The position numbers were made by a program, and so were the translations under genes. The notes under the pieces are model-generated. The model did not search any database and was not told the origin of the DNA. It was given only the letters and a program-made list of their open reading frames with translations. 64,000 bases of DNA from positions 868,001-932,000 of the forward strand of contig NZ_CP036246.2 of assembly GCF_004299785.2 (NCBI RefSeq), in the 5' to 3' direction. Positions 26,097 to 34,420 of this stretch are shown piece by piece. This stretch comes from Arcobacter porcinus (lineage in GTDB: Bacteria; Campylobacterota; Campylobacteria; Campylobacterales; Arcobacteraceae). The first letter of the stretch is position 1, and every line of letters begins with the position of its first letter.

Positions 26097-26429
26097 ATGA
26101 AACAATATGATATTTATTTAGCAGATTTAAATCCAATTGTGGAAAGAGAACAATCAGGCACTAGACCTGTTTTAATAATATCAAATGAATATGAAAATAT
26201 TTTAGATATTGTTACTATTATTCCTATAACTTCATTGAAAGATGGAAGAAAAATATATCCAAATGAGCTTTTATTAAAAGATGAATTAGAGAAACCTTCA
26301 ATACTTTTATGCCAACAAATTAGAACAATTTCGAAAGCTAGATTAATAAAGAAATTTACTTCAATTTCAAGTATTAAAACACAAGAAAAAATATTACAAA
26401 TACTTTGTAATAGATTTGAGAATATTTAA
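26097..26429 (+). CDS. MazF/PemK-family toxin (endoribonuclease)
   Basis: This 110-residue protein has the MazF fold signature: [27 protein letters not shown] at the N-terminus (split motif with GTRPVLI), IIPITSL in the centre, and the [15 protein letters not shown] strand. MazF toxins cut mRNA or tRNA at short sequences. The start is immediately after the antitoxin stop, as usual. Length is normal and no disruption is seen, so the pair is probably active. Its role at this place may be to stabilise the polysaccharide locus, which is inference. Confidence 0.88.
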   Translation: MKQYDIYLADLNPIVEREQSGTRPVLIISNEYENILDIVTIIPITSLKDGRKIYPNELLLKDELEKPSILLCQQIRTISKARLIKKFTSISSIKTQEKILQILCNRFENI

Positions 26430-26445
26430 AAAGGAAACAAAAAAA

Positions 26446-27471
26446 ATGATACTAATCACAGGTGGAGCAGGGTATATTGCAAGTCATACTTTAATAGAAC
26501 TAAGTAAAGATGGCTTTGATTTTATAGTATATGATAATTTATCAAATTCAAGTAAAGAGAGCTTAAAAAGAGTAAAAAAAATTATAGGGAAAAAAGTAAA
26601 ATTTGTAAAAGGTGATATAAGAGATAAAAAAGCTTTAAAAAAAGTATTTAAAAAATATAAGATAGATTCTGTTATTCATTTTGCAGGACTAAAAGCTGTT
26701 GGAGAAAGTGTTGCAAATCCTTTATCTTATTATGATAATAATGTGATAGGAACTATTAGACTTTTAGAAGTTATGCAAGAGTTTGATTGTAAGAAAATAG
26801 TTTTTTCTTCTAGTGCTACTGTTTATGGTAATCCAGAATCTTGCCCAATAGATGAGAGTTTCCCAGTTGGTGGAACTACAAACCCATATGGAACTAGTAA
26901 ATATATGATTGAAAGAATTTTAGAAGATTTATATATAAGTGATAATAGTTTTAAAGCTGTGATATTAAGATATTTTAATCCTGTTGGTGCACATGAAAGT
27001 GGACTGATTGGAGAAGATCCAAATGGAATACCAAATAATCTTATGCCATATATAAGTCAAGTAGCAGTTGGAAAACTTGAAAGTTTAAGTGTATTTGGAA
27101 GTGATTATCCCACAGTTGATGGAACAGGAGTAAGAGATTATATTCATGTTGTAGATTTAGCTTCAGCTCATGTAAAAGCTATTAAGTATTTAAATAGTAA
27201 TAAATATCTATTTGAGAATTCAAAAATAAATATAGGAACAGGTATTGGATATAGTGTTCTTGATATGGTAAAAGCTTTTGAAAAAGCAAGTACAAAAAAA
27301 GTATCATATAAAATAGTAGAAAGAAGAGCAGGGGATATTGCAAGTTGTTATGCAAATGCACAAAAAGCAAAAGAGATTTTAGACTGGGAAGCAAAATTTA
27401 ATCTTGAAGATATGTGTAGTTCTAGCTGGAAATGGCAAAGTAAAAATCAAAATGGGTATAAAAAACAATAG
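26446..27471 (+). CDS. galE: UDP-glucose 4-epimerase
   Basis: GalE interconverts UDP-glucose and UDP-galactose (or the N-acetyl forms) with bound NAD. The 341-residue protein starts [19 protein letters not shown] and contains [22 protein letters not shown] and the active-site [12 protein letters not shown] chose ATG 26446 because it gives the canonical N-terminus and follows AAAGGAA; a longer frame from 26416 overlaps mazF. It supplies precursor sugar and marks the downstream end of the polysaccharide locus. Confidence 0.95.
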   Translation: MILITGGAGYIASHTLIELSKDGFDFIVYDNLSNSSKESLKRVKKIIGKKVKFVKGDIRDKKALKKVFKKYKIDSVIHFAGLKAVGESVANPLSYYDNNVIGTIRLLEVMQEFDCKKIVFSSSATVYGNPESCPIDESFPVGGTTNPYGTSKYMIERILEDLYISDNSFKAVILRYFNPVGAHESGLIGEDPNGIPNNLMPYISQVAVGKLESLSVFGSDYPTVDGTGVRDYIHVVDLASAHVKAIKYLNSNKYLFENSKINIGTGIGYSVLDMVKAFEKASTKKVSYKIVERRAGDIASCYANAQKAKEILDWEAKFNLEDMCSSSWKWQSKNQNGYKKQ

Positions 27472-27502
27472 TTAGTTAAGTTTTATAAAATAAAAAAAAA
27501 TG

Positions 27503-27508
27503 TAGAAT
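27503..27508 (+). promoter_or_regulatory. Putative -10 box for ddh
   Basis: TAGAATAATC stands about 46 bases before the ddh ATG in the 82-base gap after galE. AAAGGAG follows as ribosome binding site. The rest of the gap is A-rich without a clear terminator for galE. Confidence 0.3.
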
Positions 27509-27553
27509 AATCACTTGAAAATTTGATTAAATTTAAAAAAAGGAGTAAAACCT

Positions 27554-28534
27554 ATGAGTAACAAAATAAAAGTTGCAATTTTAGGATATGGAAATTTAGG
27601 AAAAGGTGTAGAGCTTTCTATACTAAAAAATCCTGATATGAGTTTAGAAGCAGTATTCTCAAGAAGAGATCCAAAAAGTGTAAAAACAATAAATACTCCT
27701 GTATATAGTGTAGAAAATATATTAGATTATAAAGATAAAATCGATGTTTTAATCCTTTGTGGTGGTTCAAAAGATGATTTACCTGTACAAACTCCAGAGT
27801 TTGCACAATATTTCAATACAGTTGATAGCTATGATAACCACGCACAAATACCTGAATATTTTGCAAGTGTAGATGCAGTTGCACAAAAAAGTAAAAAAAT
27901 AGCTATGATTTCTGTTGGTTGGGATCCAGGAATGTTCTCAATAAATAGACTTTTTGGAGAAGCACTTCTTCCAGATGGTGAAACTTACACATTTTGGGGA
28001 AAAGGTTTAAGCCAAGGTCATTCAGATGCTATTAGAAGAGTTGAAGGTGTAAAAGCTGGAGTTCAATATACTCTTCCATCAAACTCTGCAATAGAGAAAG
28101 TAAGAAGTGGAGTAAGACCAAATTTAAGCACAAAAGATAAACACACAAGAGAGTGTTTTATTGTTTTAAAAGATGGTGCTGATGCTTCAAAAATTGAAAA
28201 TGAGATTAAAACTATGCCAAACTATTTTGAGCCTTATGATACAACTGTAAACTTTATAAGCCAAGAAGAGTTTGATAAAAACCACAATACTATGCCTCAT
28301 GGTGGATTTGTAATAAGAAGTGGAAATAGTAGCAATGGTATTAATCAAGTAATTGAGTACTCTTTAAAACTTGATAGCAATCCAGAATTTACTGCAAGTG
28401 TAATTGTAGCTTATACAAGAGCTATTTATAAAATGGCTTTAAAAGGTGAATTTGGAGCTAAATCAGTTTTAGATGTTGCACCAGCACTTCTATCTATGAA
28501 ATCAAATGAAACACTAAGAAAAGAGCTTTTATAA
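27554..28534 (+). CDS. ddh: meso-Diaminopimelate D-dehydrogenase
   Basis: This NADPH enzyme makes meso-diaminopimelate in one step from tetrahydrodipicolinate, feeding peptidoglycan and lysine synthesis. The 326-residue protein begins MSNKIKVAILGYGNLGKGVE with a Rossmann motif at 9-18, then LCGGSKDDLPVQTPEFAQY, GWDPGMFSINR and GKGLSQGHSDAIRRVEGVK, all diagnostic of DAP dehydrogenase. Length is normal. It is single, between galE and a hairpin terminator. The enzyme is patchily distributed among proteobacteria, so its history may include transfer. Confidence 0.95.
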   Translation: MSNKIKVAILGYGNLGKGVELSILKNPDMSLEAVFSRRDPKSVKTINTPVYSVENILDYKDKIDVLILCGGSKDDLPVQTPEFAQYFNTVDSYDNHAQIPEYFASVDAVAQKSKKIAMISVGWDPGMFSINRLFGEALLPDGETYTFWGKGLSQGHSDAIRRVEGVKAGVQYTLPSNSAIEKVRSGVRPNLSTKDKHTRECFIVLKDGADASKIENEIKTMPNYFEPYDTTVNFISQEEFDKNHNTMPHGGFVIRSGNSSNGINQVIEYSLKLDSNPEFTASVIVAYTRAIYKMALKGEFGAKSVLDVAPALLSMKSNETLRKELL

Positions 28535-28542
28535 GACTTTTT

Positions 28543-28570
28543 AGATGAGGCTTTTTGCTTCATCTTTTTT
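28543..28570 (+). terminator. Intrinsic terminator after ddh
   Basis: AGATGAGGC (28543-28551) pairs with GCTTCATCT (28557-28565) with one G-T wobble over a T loop, followed by a T run to 28570. It lies nine bases after the ddh stop, at the convergent junction with the relaxase-like gene, and the stem can serve both directions. Confidence 0.7.
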
Positions 28571-28575
28571 ATTTA

Positions 28576-29604
28576 TTAAATATTTTTTAAATGATTTGCT
28601 AGTTCTATCTCTTGTTTTAACTCTTCTAAAATAAATTCTCTCTCTTTTATTTTTACATCAAGAGCTGATATATCTGAATTTTTTTCCATTATTTTGTTTT
28701 GTAGTTTATCTATTTCATCCTCTTTTGTTAAAATCAGAGTGATTAAATCTTCAAATTCTCTATTTTTTAAAGAGATTTTATCTGATAATGAGTTGAATTT
28801 TGTTTTTTTAAGAGTAACTTTTTGAAGTAGTTCATCTAAAAGATACTCTTTTTCTGCAATAGAGTTATTGATTCTAAATAACTCTTGATTTCTAGCTTCT
28901 ATTTTAAACTCCAAAGATTTTAACTCTTGCTCTTTTACTCCTGTAATATCAATATTACTATCAAGAATTTTATATATTTTTTGTAGAGCATACTCTAATT
29001 TTAAAATATCAGCAACAAGTTTTAATCTCTCTACCATATCTTTTTTTTGCATTCGTGCATTTCTTCCAAGTTTGAAATCAAACATAGAAAAAACAGCATG
29101 AGCATGTGGAGTTGAAACTTTTGTAAATGATGAGATATCTACTTTTAAAGAGAAGTTTTCAGCTTTTGTCTCTTTTTTTTCATCTGCACTTATATACCAA
29201 TCTTCATCTTTTTTTATAATATTTTTATATGGTTTATAGTTTATCCCATCTTTTACAAAATATCCTTCATCTTTATGTATAGTAAGGTTTATTAGTTCAT
29301 GTCCACCAAATCTCTGTTTTAAATCAAAAAATAGATCAACTAAATCATTTTGTGTATGAGTATCATCAATTGTAATAATAGCTTCTTGAAAGATATTTTC
29401 TATTGCACTTTTTTGCATTCTTTGTTTGATTGTTTGTTGGTATTTATCTTTTGCTGATTCTAAGAATTTGTCATAATCATAGTAAGTTTTGAAATAGTTA
29501 AAACTACTATTATCAAAAATAGCACTATTGTGACCGTTTAATCTTTGTGTATGAATATCAGTTTGTTCATTTCTTCTTTCAACTGAAAAAGATGCTTTTC
29601 TCAT
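28576..29604 (-). CDS. MobV/Pre-like relaxase-related protein with C-terminal coiled coil
   Basis: I read this 342-residue protein as a divergent mobilisation (Mob/Pre) relaxase. The N-terminus (residues 1-60) has the RxxEQTDIHTQRLNGHNS style opening of MobV proteins. Residues 106-113 (NLTIHKDE) and 164-174 (STPHAHAVFSM) match the two halves of the MobV metal motif HxDExxPHxH, followed by GRNARMQKKD at 180, the usual conserved patch. Here the two halves are separated by about 50 residues instead of being adjacent. Residues about 225-335 form a long coiled coil. It stands alone on the chromosome with no partner mobilisation genes, and its ribosome binding site sits in an inverted repeat. Family call is from motif reading only. 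Confidence 0.6.
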   Translation of the reverse strand: MRKASFSVERRNEQTDIHTQRLNGHNSAIFDNSSFNYFKTYYDYDKFLESAKDKYQQTIKQRMQKSAIENIFQEAIITIDDTHTQNDLVDLFFDLKQRFGGHELINLTIHKDEGYFVKDGINYKPYKNIIKKDEDWYISADEKKETKAENFSLKVDISSFTKVSTPHAHAVFSMFDFKLGRNARMQKKDMVERLKLVADILKLEYALQKIYKILDSNIDITGVKEQELKSLEFKIEARNQELFRINNSIAEKEYLLDELLQKVTLKKTKFNSLSDKISLKNREFEDLITLILTKEDEIDKLQNKIMEKNSDISALDVKIKEREFILEELKQEIELANHLKNI

Positions 29605-29613
29605 GATTTTTAT

Positions 29614-29647
29614 CCCCTTTGAAGTGCTATTAGTACCTTTAAAGGGG
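29614..29647 (-). promoter_or_regulatory. Inverted repeat covering the ribosome binding site of the relaxase-like gene
   Basis: CCCCTTTGAAG (29614-29624) and CTTTAAAGGGG (29637-29647) are an 11-base inverted repeat with one mismatch, ten bases from the start codon at 29604. In the mRNA the AAAGGGG Shine-Dalgarno would be one arm and could be sequestered by CCCCTTT. A minus-strand TATAAAAT at 29650-29657 is a likely -10 box, so the repeat is at the very 5' end of the transcript. It could be an RNA hairpin, a protein operator or an oriT-like site. Confidence 0.6.
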
Positions 29648-29686
29648 TAATTTTATATATTTTTTCTTAAGAAAAGTTTAAACTTA

Positions 29687-31054
29687 TTATATAGTTTTAG
29701 AGAATCTTCTTTTCTCTTCAGGAATATTGTTTAAATAAGCATCAAAAGGCATACAGATATTTCTTATAAGCATTGTTCCTGTTTGATAAACTTCAATTTT
29801 ATCTTCAAATATTTTTAGAAGTTCTGCATCTTCAAACTCTTTTAAAGCATTTAAAGCATCAGCAAAATAATCTTTGAAAACAATTTTAAATTCACTTTCT
29901 ACTTTTATGATATTTAAAGAGAAATTACTCATAAGCTCCATAATTACATATTGTCTTAAAATATCATCATCTGATAGCTTATAACCTTTAAATACAGGAA
30001 GTTCGCCTTTATCTATTGCATTTTCCCACTCTTCAAGATTTTTGAAGTTTTGAGCATAATAATCAACTCCATTTCCAATAGAAGTAACACCAATTCCTAT
30101 TAAATCAGCACCACCTTTTGTAGTATATCCTTGGAAATTTCTATGAAGTTCACCTTTTTCAATAGCCTTGAAAAGTTCATCTTCTGGTTTTGCAAAGTGA
30201 TCCATTCCTACCATTTTATAGCCATTGCTAGTGAAAAAATCTATTGTAGATTTAAGCATCTCTAGTTTTTCATGAGGAGTTGGGAAAGTTGATTCATCAA
30301 ACTTTCTCATAGTTTTCATAAGCCAAGGAACATGAGCATAGTTAAACACTGCAAATCTATCTGGACTTAAAGTAAGCATTTTTTCTAAAGTATCTTGAAA
30401 ACTCTCTTTTGTTTGATGTGGTAAACCATAGATTAAATCTGTATTTATAGAGTTTATTCCAGCTTCTCTAGCTATTTTTATAACATTTTTTGTAAGTTCA
30501 AATGGTTGAATTCTATGAATTGTTTTTTGTACAGTTTCATCTAAGTCTTGAACTCCAAAACTCACACGATTGCATCCACCATCTTTTAAAACATCCATAT
30601 GCTCTTTTGTAAAATATCTTGGATCAATCTCACAAGATATTTCAGCATCACTACTAAAATTTGGGAAAACTTCTTTTATTTTAGATATTAAATCTTTTAG
30701 TTGAGCAGGAGAGAAAAATGTAGGAGTTCCTCCACCAAAGTGCATTTGGCTTACAACTCTTGATGTATCAAGATGATTTTTTAAAATATCAAGTTCTCTT
30801 TTTATATAGTCAATATATCTTGTTTTTTTATCCTCTTTTGATGTAAAAATTGTATTACATCCACAAAAATAACAGGCACTTCTACAAAAAGGAAGATGAA
30901 AATATAAAGATAGATTTCTTTTGCTATCTTGATTTTTGAAGTAATTTTTTAAATCTTCTTTTGTAAAACTTTCACTAAACTCAGGAGCAGTTGGATATGA
31001 AGTATATCTTGGTCCTGGTTTAGAATATTTTACAAATTTGGCAAAATCTATCAT
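29687..31054 (-). CDS. hemN: Oxygen-independent coproporphyrinogen III oxidase
   Basis: HemN is a radical SAM enzyme that decarboxylates coproporphyrinogen III to protoporphyrinogen IX without oxygen. The 455-residue protein starts with the HemN pattern KYSKPGPRYTSYPTAPEF and has the cluster motif Cys57-X3-Cys61-X2-Cys64-X-Cys66 (FCRSACYFCGCN), GGGTPTF, and SFGVQDLDE. This matches true HemN rather than HemW. Its ATG overlaps the argF stop by one base, so the two are co-transcribed. Confidence 0.96.
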   Translation of the reverse strand: MIDFAKFVKYSKPGPRYTSYPTAPEFSESFTKEDLKNYFKNQDSKRNLSLYFHLPFCRSACYFCGCNTIFTSKEDKKTRYIDYIKRELDILKNHLDTSRVVSQMHFGGGTPTFFSPAQLKDLISKIKEVFPNFSSDAEISCEIDPRYFTKEHMDVLKDGGCNRVSFGVQDLDETVQKTIHRIQPFELTKNVIKIAREAGINSINTDLIYGLPHQTKESFQDTLEKMLTLSPDRFAVFNYAHVPWLMKTMRKFDESTFPTPHEKLEMLKSTIDFFTSNGYKMVGMDHFAKPEDELFKAIEKGELHRNFQGYTTKGGADLIGIGVTSIGNGVDYYAQNFKNLEEWENAIDKGELPVFKGYKLSDDDILRQYVIMELMSNFSLNIIKVESEFKIVFKDYFADALNALKEFEDAELLKIFEDKIEVYQTGTMLIRNICMPFDAYLNNIPEEKRRFSKTI

Positions 31055-31980
31055 TATTTATCTCTTCTTTGATCAAGCCAAACCATAATACCTTTTTGAG
31101 CATGAAGTCTATTTTCAGCTTCTTCGAAAACTCTACTTTGAGCTCCTTCAAGAACATCTTCACTAACTTCATAATCTCTATAAGCTGGTAAACAGTGTAG
31201 AAAAATTGCTTTTTTTGAAGCCAATTTCATAAGCTCTTCATTTACAATAAATCCTCTGAAATCTTTGATTCTCATATTCTTTTCAGCTTCTTGACCCATT
31301 GAAATCCAAGTGTCTGTTGTAACAACTGTTGCACCAGCTACAGCTTCTACTGGATCAAAACCAATAGTTATTTTTGCACCAGATTTTTTTGCCTCTTCTA
31401 AAGCTAATTTTAAAACTTCTTTATCTACTTGATAGTTTTTTGGAGTTGCTATTCTTAATTCAAAACCTAATTTTGAAGCCATATTTAGCCAAGAGTGAGC
31501 CATATTGTTTCCGTCTCCAATATATGCAACAACTAAATCTTTATCTAATCCTTCTTCCATAATTGTAAGATAATCAGCCATTAGTTGTATTGGATGAAGT
31601 TTATCTGTAAGTCCATTTATAACAGGAACTTTAGAATATCTAGCAAACTCTTCAAGCTTTTCTTGCTCAAATGTTCTAATCATAACCATATCAACCATTC
31701 TTGAAATTACTCTTGAAGTATCTTTCATAGGCTCACCACGACCAAGTTGAATATCATTTGATGATAAGAATAGACCAACTCCACCTAATTCATAAATTCC
31801 AGCTTCAAATGAAACTCTTGTTCTTGTAGAACTTTTTTCAAAAATCATTCCTAATGTTTTTTTTGGCATATAATCTTTGTGTTTACCGGCTTTTGCATCT
31901 TCTTTTATTTTTTTAGCTAGAGCTAAAATATCTAAAATCTCTTCTTTTGAGAAGTCCATTAAACTTAAAAAGTGTTTCAT
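31054..31980 (-). CDS. argF: Ornithine carbamoyltransferase
   Basis: ArgF makes citrulline from ornithine and carbamoyl phosphate in arginine synthesis. The 308-residue protein shows the carbamoyl-phosphate motif [10 protein letters not shown] at about 50-59, the [11 protein letters not shown] motif, and HCLPAYRD near the C-terminus for ornithine binding. Length is standard. AGGA lies before the ATG at 31980. It is the first gene of an argF-hemN unit, divergent from nrdD across a 183-base gap. Confidence 0.97.
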   Translation of the reverse strand: MKHFLSLMDFSKEEILDILALAKKIKEDAKAGKHKDYMPKKTLGMIFEKSSTRTRVSFEAGIYELGGVGLFLSSNDIQLGRGEPMKDTSRVISRMVDMVMIRTFEQEKLEEFARYSKVPVINGLTDKLHPIQLMADYLTIMEEGLDKDLVVAYIGDGNNMAHSWLNMASKLGFELRIATPKNYQVDKEVLKLALEEAKKSGAKITIGFDPVEAVAGATVVTTDTWISMGQEAEKNMRIKDFRGFIVNEELMKLASKKAIFLHCLPAYRDYEVSEDVLEGAQSRVFEEAENRLHAQKGIMVWLDQRRDK

Positions 31981-32072
31981 TTGCTTTCCTCATAATTTAT
32001 TAAAAGTGAATATTTTAGTTAATTAAACTTTATAAACAGTTAAAAAAAGATTGAAAATATTTTTTGGAATAT

Positions 32073-32080
32073 TATAAAAT
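32073..32080 (+). promoter_or_regulatory. Putative -10 region for the nrdD-nrdG unit
   Basis: TATAAAAT stands 83 bases before the nrdD ATG in the 183-base argF/nrdD divergent gap, leaving a fairly long leader. GTGACAAAATACATTAC further on could be a regulator site (it has a loose FNR-like TTGTGA half), but I cannot support that firmly. I see no NrdR box. AGGAAAAAAAGG precedes the start. Confidence 0.3.
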
Positions 32081-32163
32081 GACACTTTTGTGACAAAATA
32101 CATTACAGATTACTAAGAATTTCTTCTCTAAAATTTCAAGGATTAGATGAAGGAAAAAAAGGT

Positions 32164-34278
32164 ATGCAAAAGAAAATTATAAAAAGAGATGGAAGTAGAG
32201 TTGATTTTAAAGCTTTTAAAATAGAAGATGCTATTAGAAAAGCTTTTAAAAGTGTAAATTTTATTTATGATAAAACTATTTTTAGCTATGTTTTATCAAA
32301 AGTTAAATTGGAAAATATAAATACAGTTGAAGATATTCAAGATTGCATTGAAAAGCAGCTATATCAAAGTAAATATTTTGAAGTTTTGAAAAGTTTTATG
32401 CTTTATAGGCATCTTCATAAAATTCAAAGAGAGCAGATATTTGGCTTAAATCAAGATACAACTTATATAAATTCAACTCAAACTATACAAGAGTATATAA
32501 ATGGAGAAGATTGGAGAATAAAGGCAAACTCAAATACAGGTTACTCTCATGCTGGACTTATAAATAATAGTGCTGGAAAAGTTATTGCAAATTATTGGTT
32601 GGATAAAGTCTATACAAAAGAGCAAGGATATGCTCATAGAAGTGCAGATATCCATATTCATGATTTGGATTGTTTAAGTGCTTATTGTGCTGGTTGGAGC
32701 TTAAGAGTTTTACTTGATGAGGGTTTTAATGAAGTAAGAGGAAGAGTTGAAAGTAGAGCACCAAATCATTTTAGAGAAGCTTTGGGACAGATGGCGAATT
32801 TTTTAGGAATTCTTCAAAGTGAATGGGCAGGAGCACAAGCTTTTAGCTCTTTTGATACATATTTAGCCCCATATGTTTTTAAAGATAAGCTTGAGTATAG
32901 AGATATAAAAAAAGCTATTAGAAGTTTTATATATAATCTAAATGTTCCTGCACGTTGGGGACAAAGTCCTTTTACAAATATTACAATAGATTGGATGGTT
33001 CCAGAAGATTTAAAAGATCAAATTCCCACAAGAGATCAAAAGCATCTGTTTAAAGATTTAAAAGATGAAGAGCTTTTAAAAATTTCAAAAAGTAGGGGAG
33101 TAAATAGCCTAGAAGAACTTACTTATAAAGATTTTCAAAAAGAGATGAATAGTATAAATAGAGCTTATTATGAAATTATGACCGAAGGTGATAAAACAGG
33201 TCAGCCATTTACTTTTCCAATTCCAACTGTAAATATAACAGAAGATTTTGATTGGGATGGAGAAAATACAGATATATTGTTTGAAAATACAGCAAAAGTA
33301 GGAAGCTCATATTTTCAAAATTTTATAGGAAGCCAATATATAAAAGATGAAAAAGGGAATTTAATAAAAAATGAAAAAGCCTATAAAGTAGGTGATGTAA
33401 GAAGTATGTGTTGTAGGTTGCAATTAGATTTAAGAGAACTTCTAAAAAGAGGTGGTGGACTTTTTGGAAGTGCTGAGATGACTGGAAGTATAGGAGTTGT
33501 TACTATAAATATGGCAAGGCTTGGATATTTATATAAAAATGATATTAAAGCATTGTTTGTAAGACTTGAAGAACTGATGGATCTATCAAAAGATATTTTA
33601 GAGAGAAAAAGAGTTTTTGTACAAGAGATGTATGATAGAGGACTATATCCATATACAAAAAGATATTTAAAAAATTTCAATAATCACTTCTCAACTATTG
33701 GAGTAAATGGAATAAATGAAATGCTAAAAAATCTATATGGAGAGAATATAGATATAAGTACAGATGAAGGAAATGAATTAACTTTAGAGATACTTGATTT
33801 TATGAGAAGAAAAATGCTTGAATATCAAGAAAGTACAGGAAATTTATATAATCTTGAAGCCACACCTGCTGAAGGAACTACTTATAGATTTGCCAAAGAG
33901 GATAAAAAAAGATACAAAGATATTATTCAAGCTGGATTTGGTGAGAATATATATTATACAAATTCATCTCAACTTCCAGTAGATTTTACAGATGATCCAT
34001 TTGAAGCACTAAGTTTACAAGATGAATTGCAGTGTAAATATACAGGTGGAACAGTAATGCACCTATATATGAAAGAGAGAATTTCAAATGCAGATGCTTG
34101 TAAAAAACTACTAAAAAATGTAATTTCAAATTTTAGATTACCATATATAACAATCACACCACTTTTTTCAGTTTGTCCAAAACATGGATACTTGAATGGT
34201 GAGCATGAATATTGTCCAAAATGTGATGATGAAATTATAAAAGAGGAGTTGAAAAATGCAAAAATACAAAGTGCTTGA
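32164..34278 (+). CDS. nrdD: Anaerobic (class III) ribonucleoside-triphosphate reductase, main chain lacking the glycyl-radical tail
   Basis: NrdD reduces ribonucleotides without oxygen. The 704-residue protein has an N-terminal ATP-cone (about 1-90, KRDGSRVDFKAFKIEDAI), the reductase barrel with VGDVRSMCCRLQLDLREL, and the C-terminal zinc module with CPKHG...CPKC near residues 671-687. The chain then ends at 34278 without the RVxGYxxP glycyl-radical motif that normally follows. That motif is on the next, overlapping 54-residue ORF. I therefore take NrdD as split into two polypeptides. Divergent from argF; followed by nrdG. Confidence 0.95.
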   Translation: MQKKIIKRDGSRVDFKAFKIEDAIRKAFKSVNFIYDKTIFSYVLSKVKLENINTVEDIQDCIEKQLYQSKYFEVLKSFMLYRHLHKIQREQIFGLNQDTTYINSTQTIQEYINGEDWRIKANSNTGYSHAGLINNSAGKVIANYWLDKVYTKEQGYAHRSADIHIHDLDCLSAYCAGWSLRVLLDEGFNEVRGRVESRAPNHFREALGQMANFLGILQSEWAGAQAFSSFDTYLAPYVFKDKLEYRDIKKAIRSFIYNLNVPARWGQSPFTNITIDWMVPEDLKDQIPTRDQKHLFKDLKDEELLKISKSRGVNSLEELTYKDFQKEMNSINRAYYEIMTEGDKTGQPFTFPIPTVNITEDFDWDGENTDILFENTAKVGSSYFQNFIGSQYIKDEKGNLIKNEKAYKVGDVRSMCCRLQLDLRELLKRGGGLFGSAEMTGSIGVVTINMARLGYLYKNDIKALFVRLEELMDLSKDILERKRVFVQEMYDRGLYPYTKRYLKNFNNHFSTIGVNGINEMLKNLYGENIDISTDEGNELTLEILDFMRRKMLEYQESTGNLYNLEATPAEGTTYRFAKEDKKRYKDIIQAGFGENIYYTNSSQLPVDFTDDPFEALSLQDELQCKYTGGTVMHLYMKERISNADACKKLLKNVISNFRLPYITITPLFSVCPKHGYLNGEHEYCPKCDDEIIKEELKNAKIQSA
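34239..34249 (+). promoter_or_regulatory. Internal ribosome binding site for the NrdD tail ORF
   Basis: AAAGAGGAGTT lies seven bases before the ATG at 34256, inside the nrdD coding frame. A near-perfect Shine-Dalgarno here supports real initiation of the small ORF rather than a sequencing error that split nrdD. Confidence 0.7.
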
Positions 34279-34420
34279 AAAAAATAGTGAAAAAAGAACA
34301 AAATGTATAGTTTATACTAGAGTTATGGGATATCATAGACCAGTTGAGAGTTTTAATATAGGAAAAAAAGGTGAGCATAGACAAAGAGAACAATTTATTG
34401 AATCAAAAAGTTGTTTATGA
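34256..34420 (+). CDS. Separate glycyl-radical peptide of class III ribonucleotide reductase
   Basis: This 54-residue ORF, in the +1 frame relative to nrdD and overlapping its end by 23 bases, begins MQKYKVLEKNSEKRTKCIV and carries YTRVMGYHRPVESFNIGK at residues 20-37. RVxGYxxPV with a downstream N.GK is the C-terminal glycyl-radical motif of NrdD, with Gly25 as the predicted radical site; it normally is the last 50 residues of the main chain. It must dock into the NrdD barrel for activity. A strong internal Shine-Dalgarno supports its own start; a programmed +1 frameshift is an alternative. nrdG overlaps its 3' part by 50 bases. Confidence 0.85.
   Translation: MQKYKVLEKNSEKRTKCIVYTRVMGYHRPVESFNIGKKGEHRQREQFIESKSCL

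Noticed and set aside
29690-29720. Palindromes after hemN as a terminator
   Set aside because: AAGTTTAAACTT and TTTTCTTAAGAAAA are perfect but loopless AT-rich palindromes; they are expected by chance in such DNA and lack a stable stem.
32090-32110. FNR- or NrdR-type operator upstream of nrdD
   Set aside because: Only one TTGTGA half-site and no palindromic partner are present, so a binding site cannot be supported.
33381-33680. 99-codon ORF antisense to nrdD
   Set aside because: It lies fully within a conserved gene, with Ser/Leu-rich shadow composition and no recognisable feature.
33969-34301. 110-codon ORF antisense to the nrdD 3' end
   Set aside because: Shadow frame of the conserved zinc module; no start signal.
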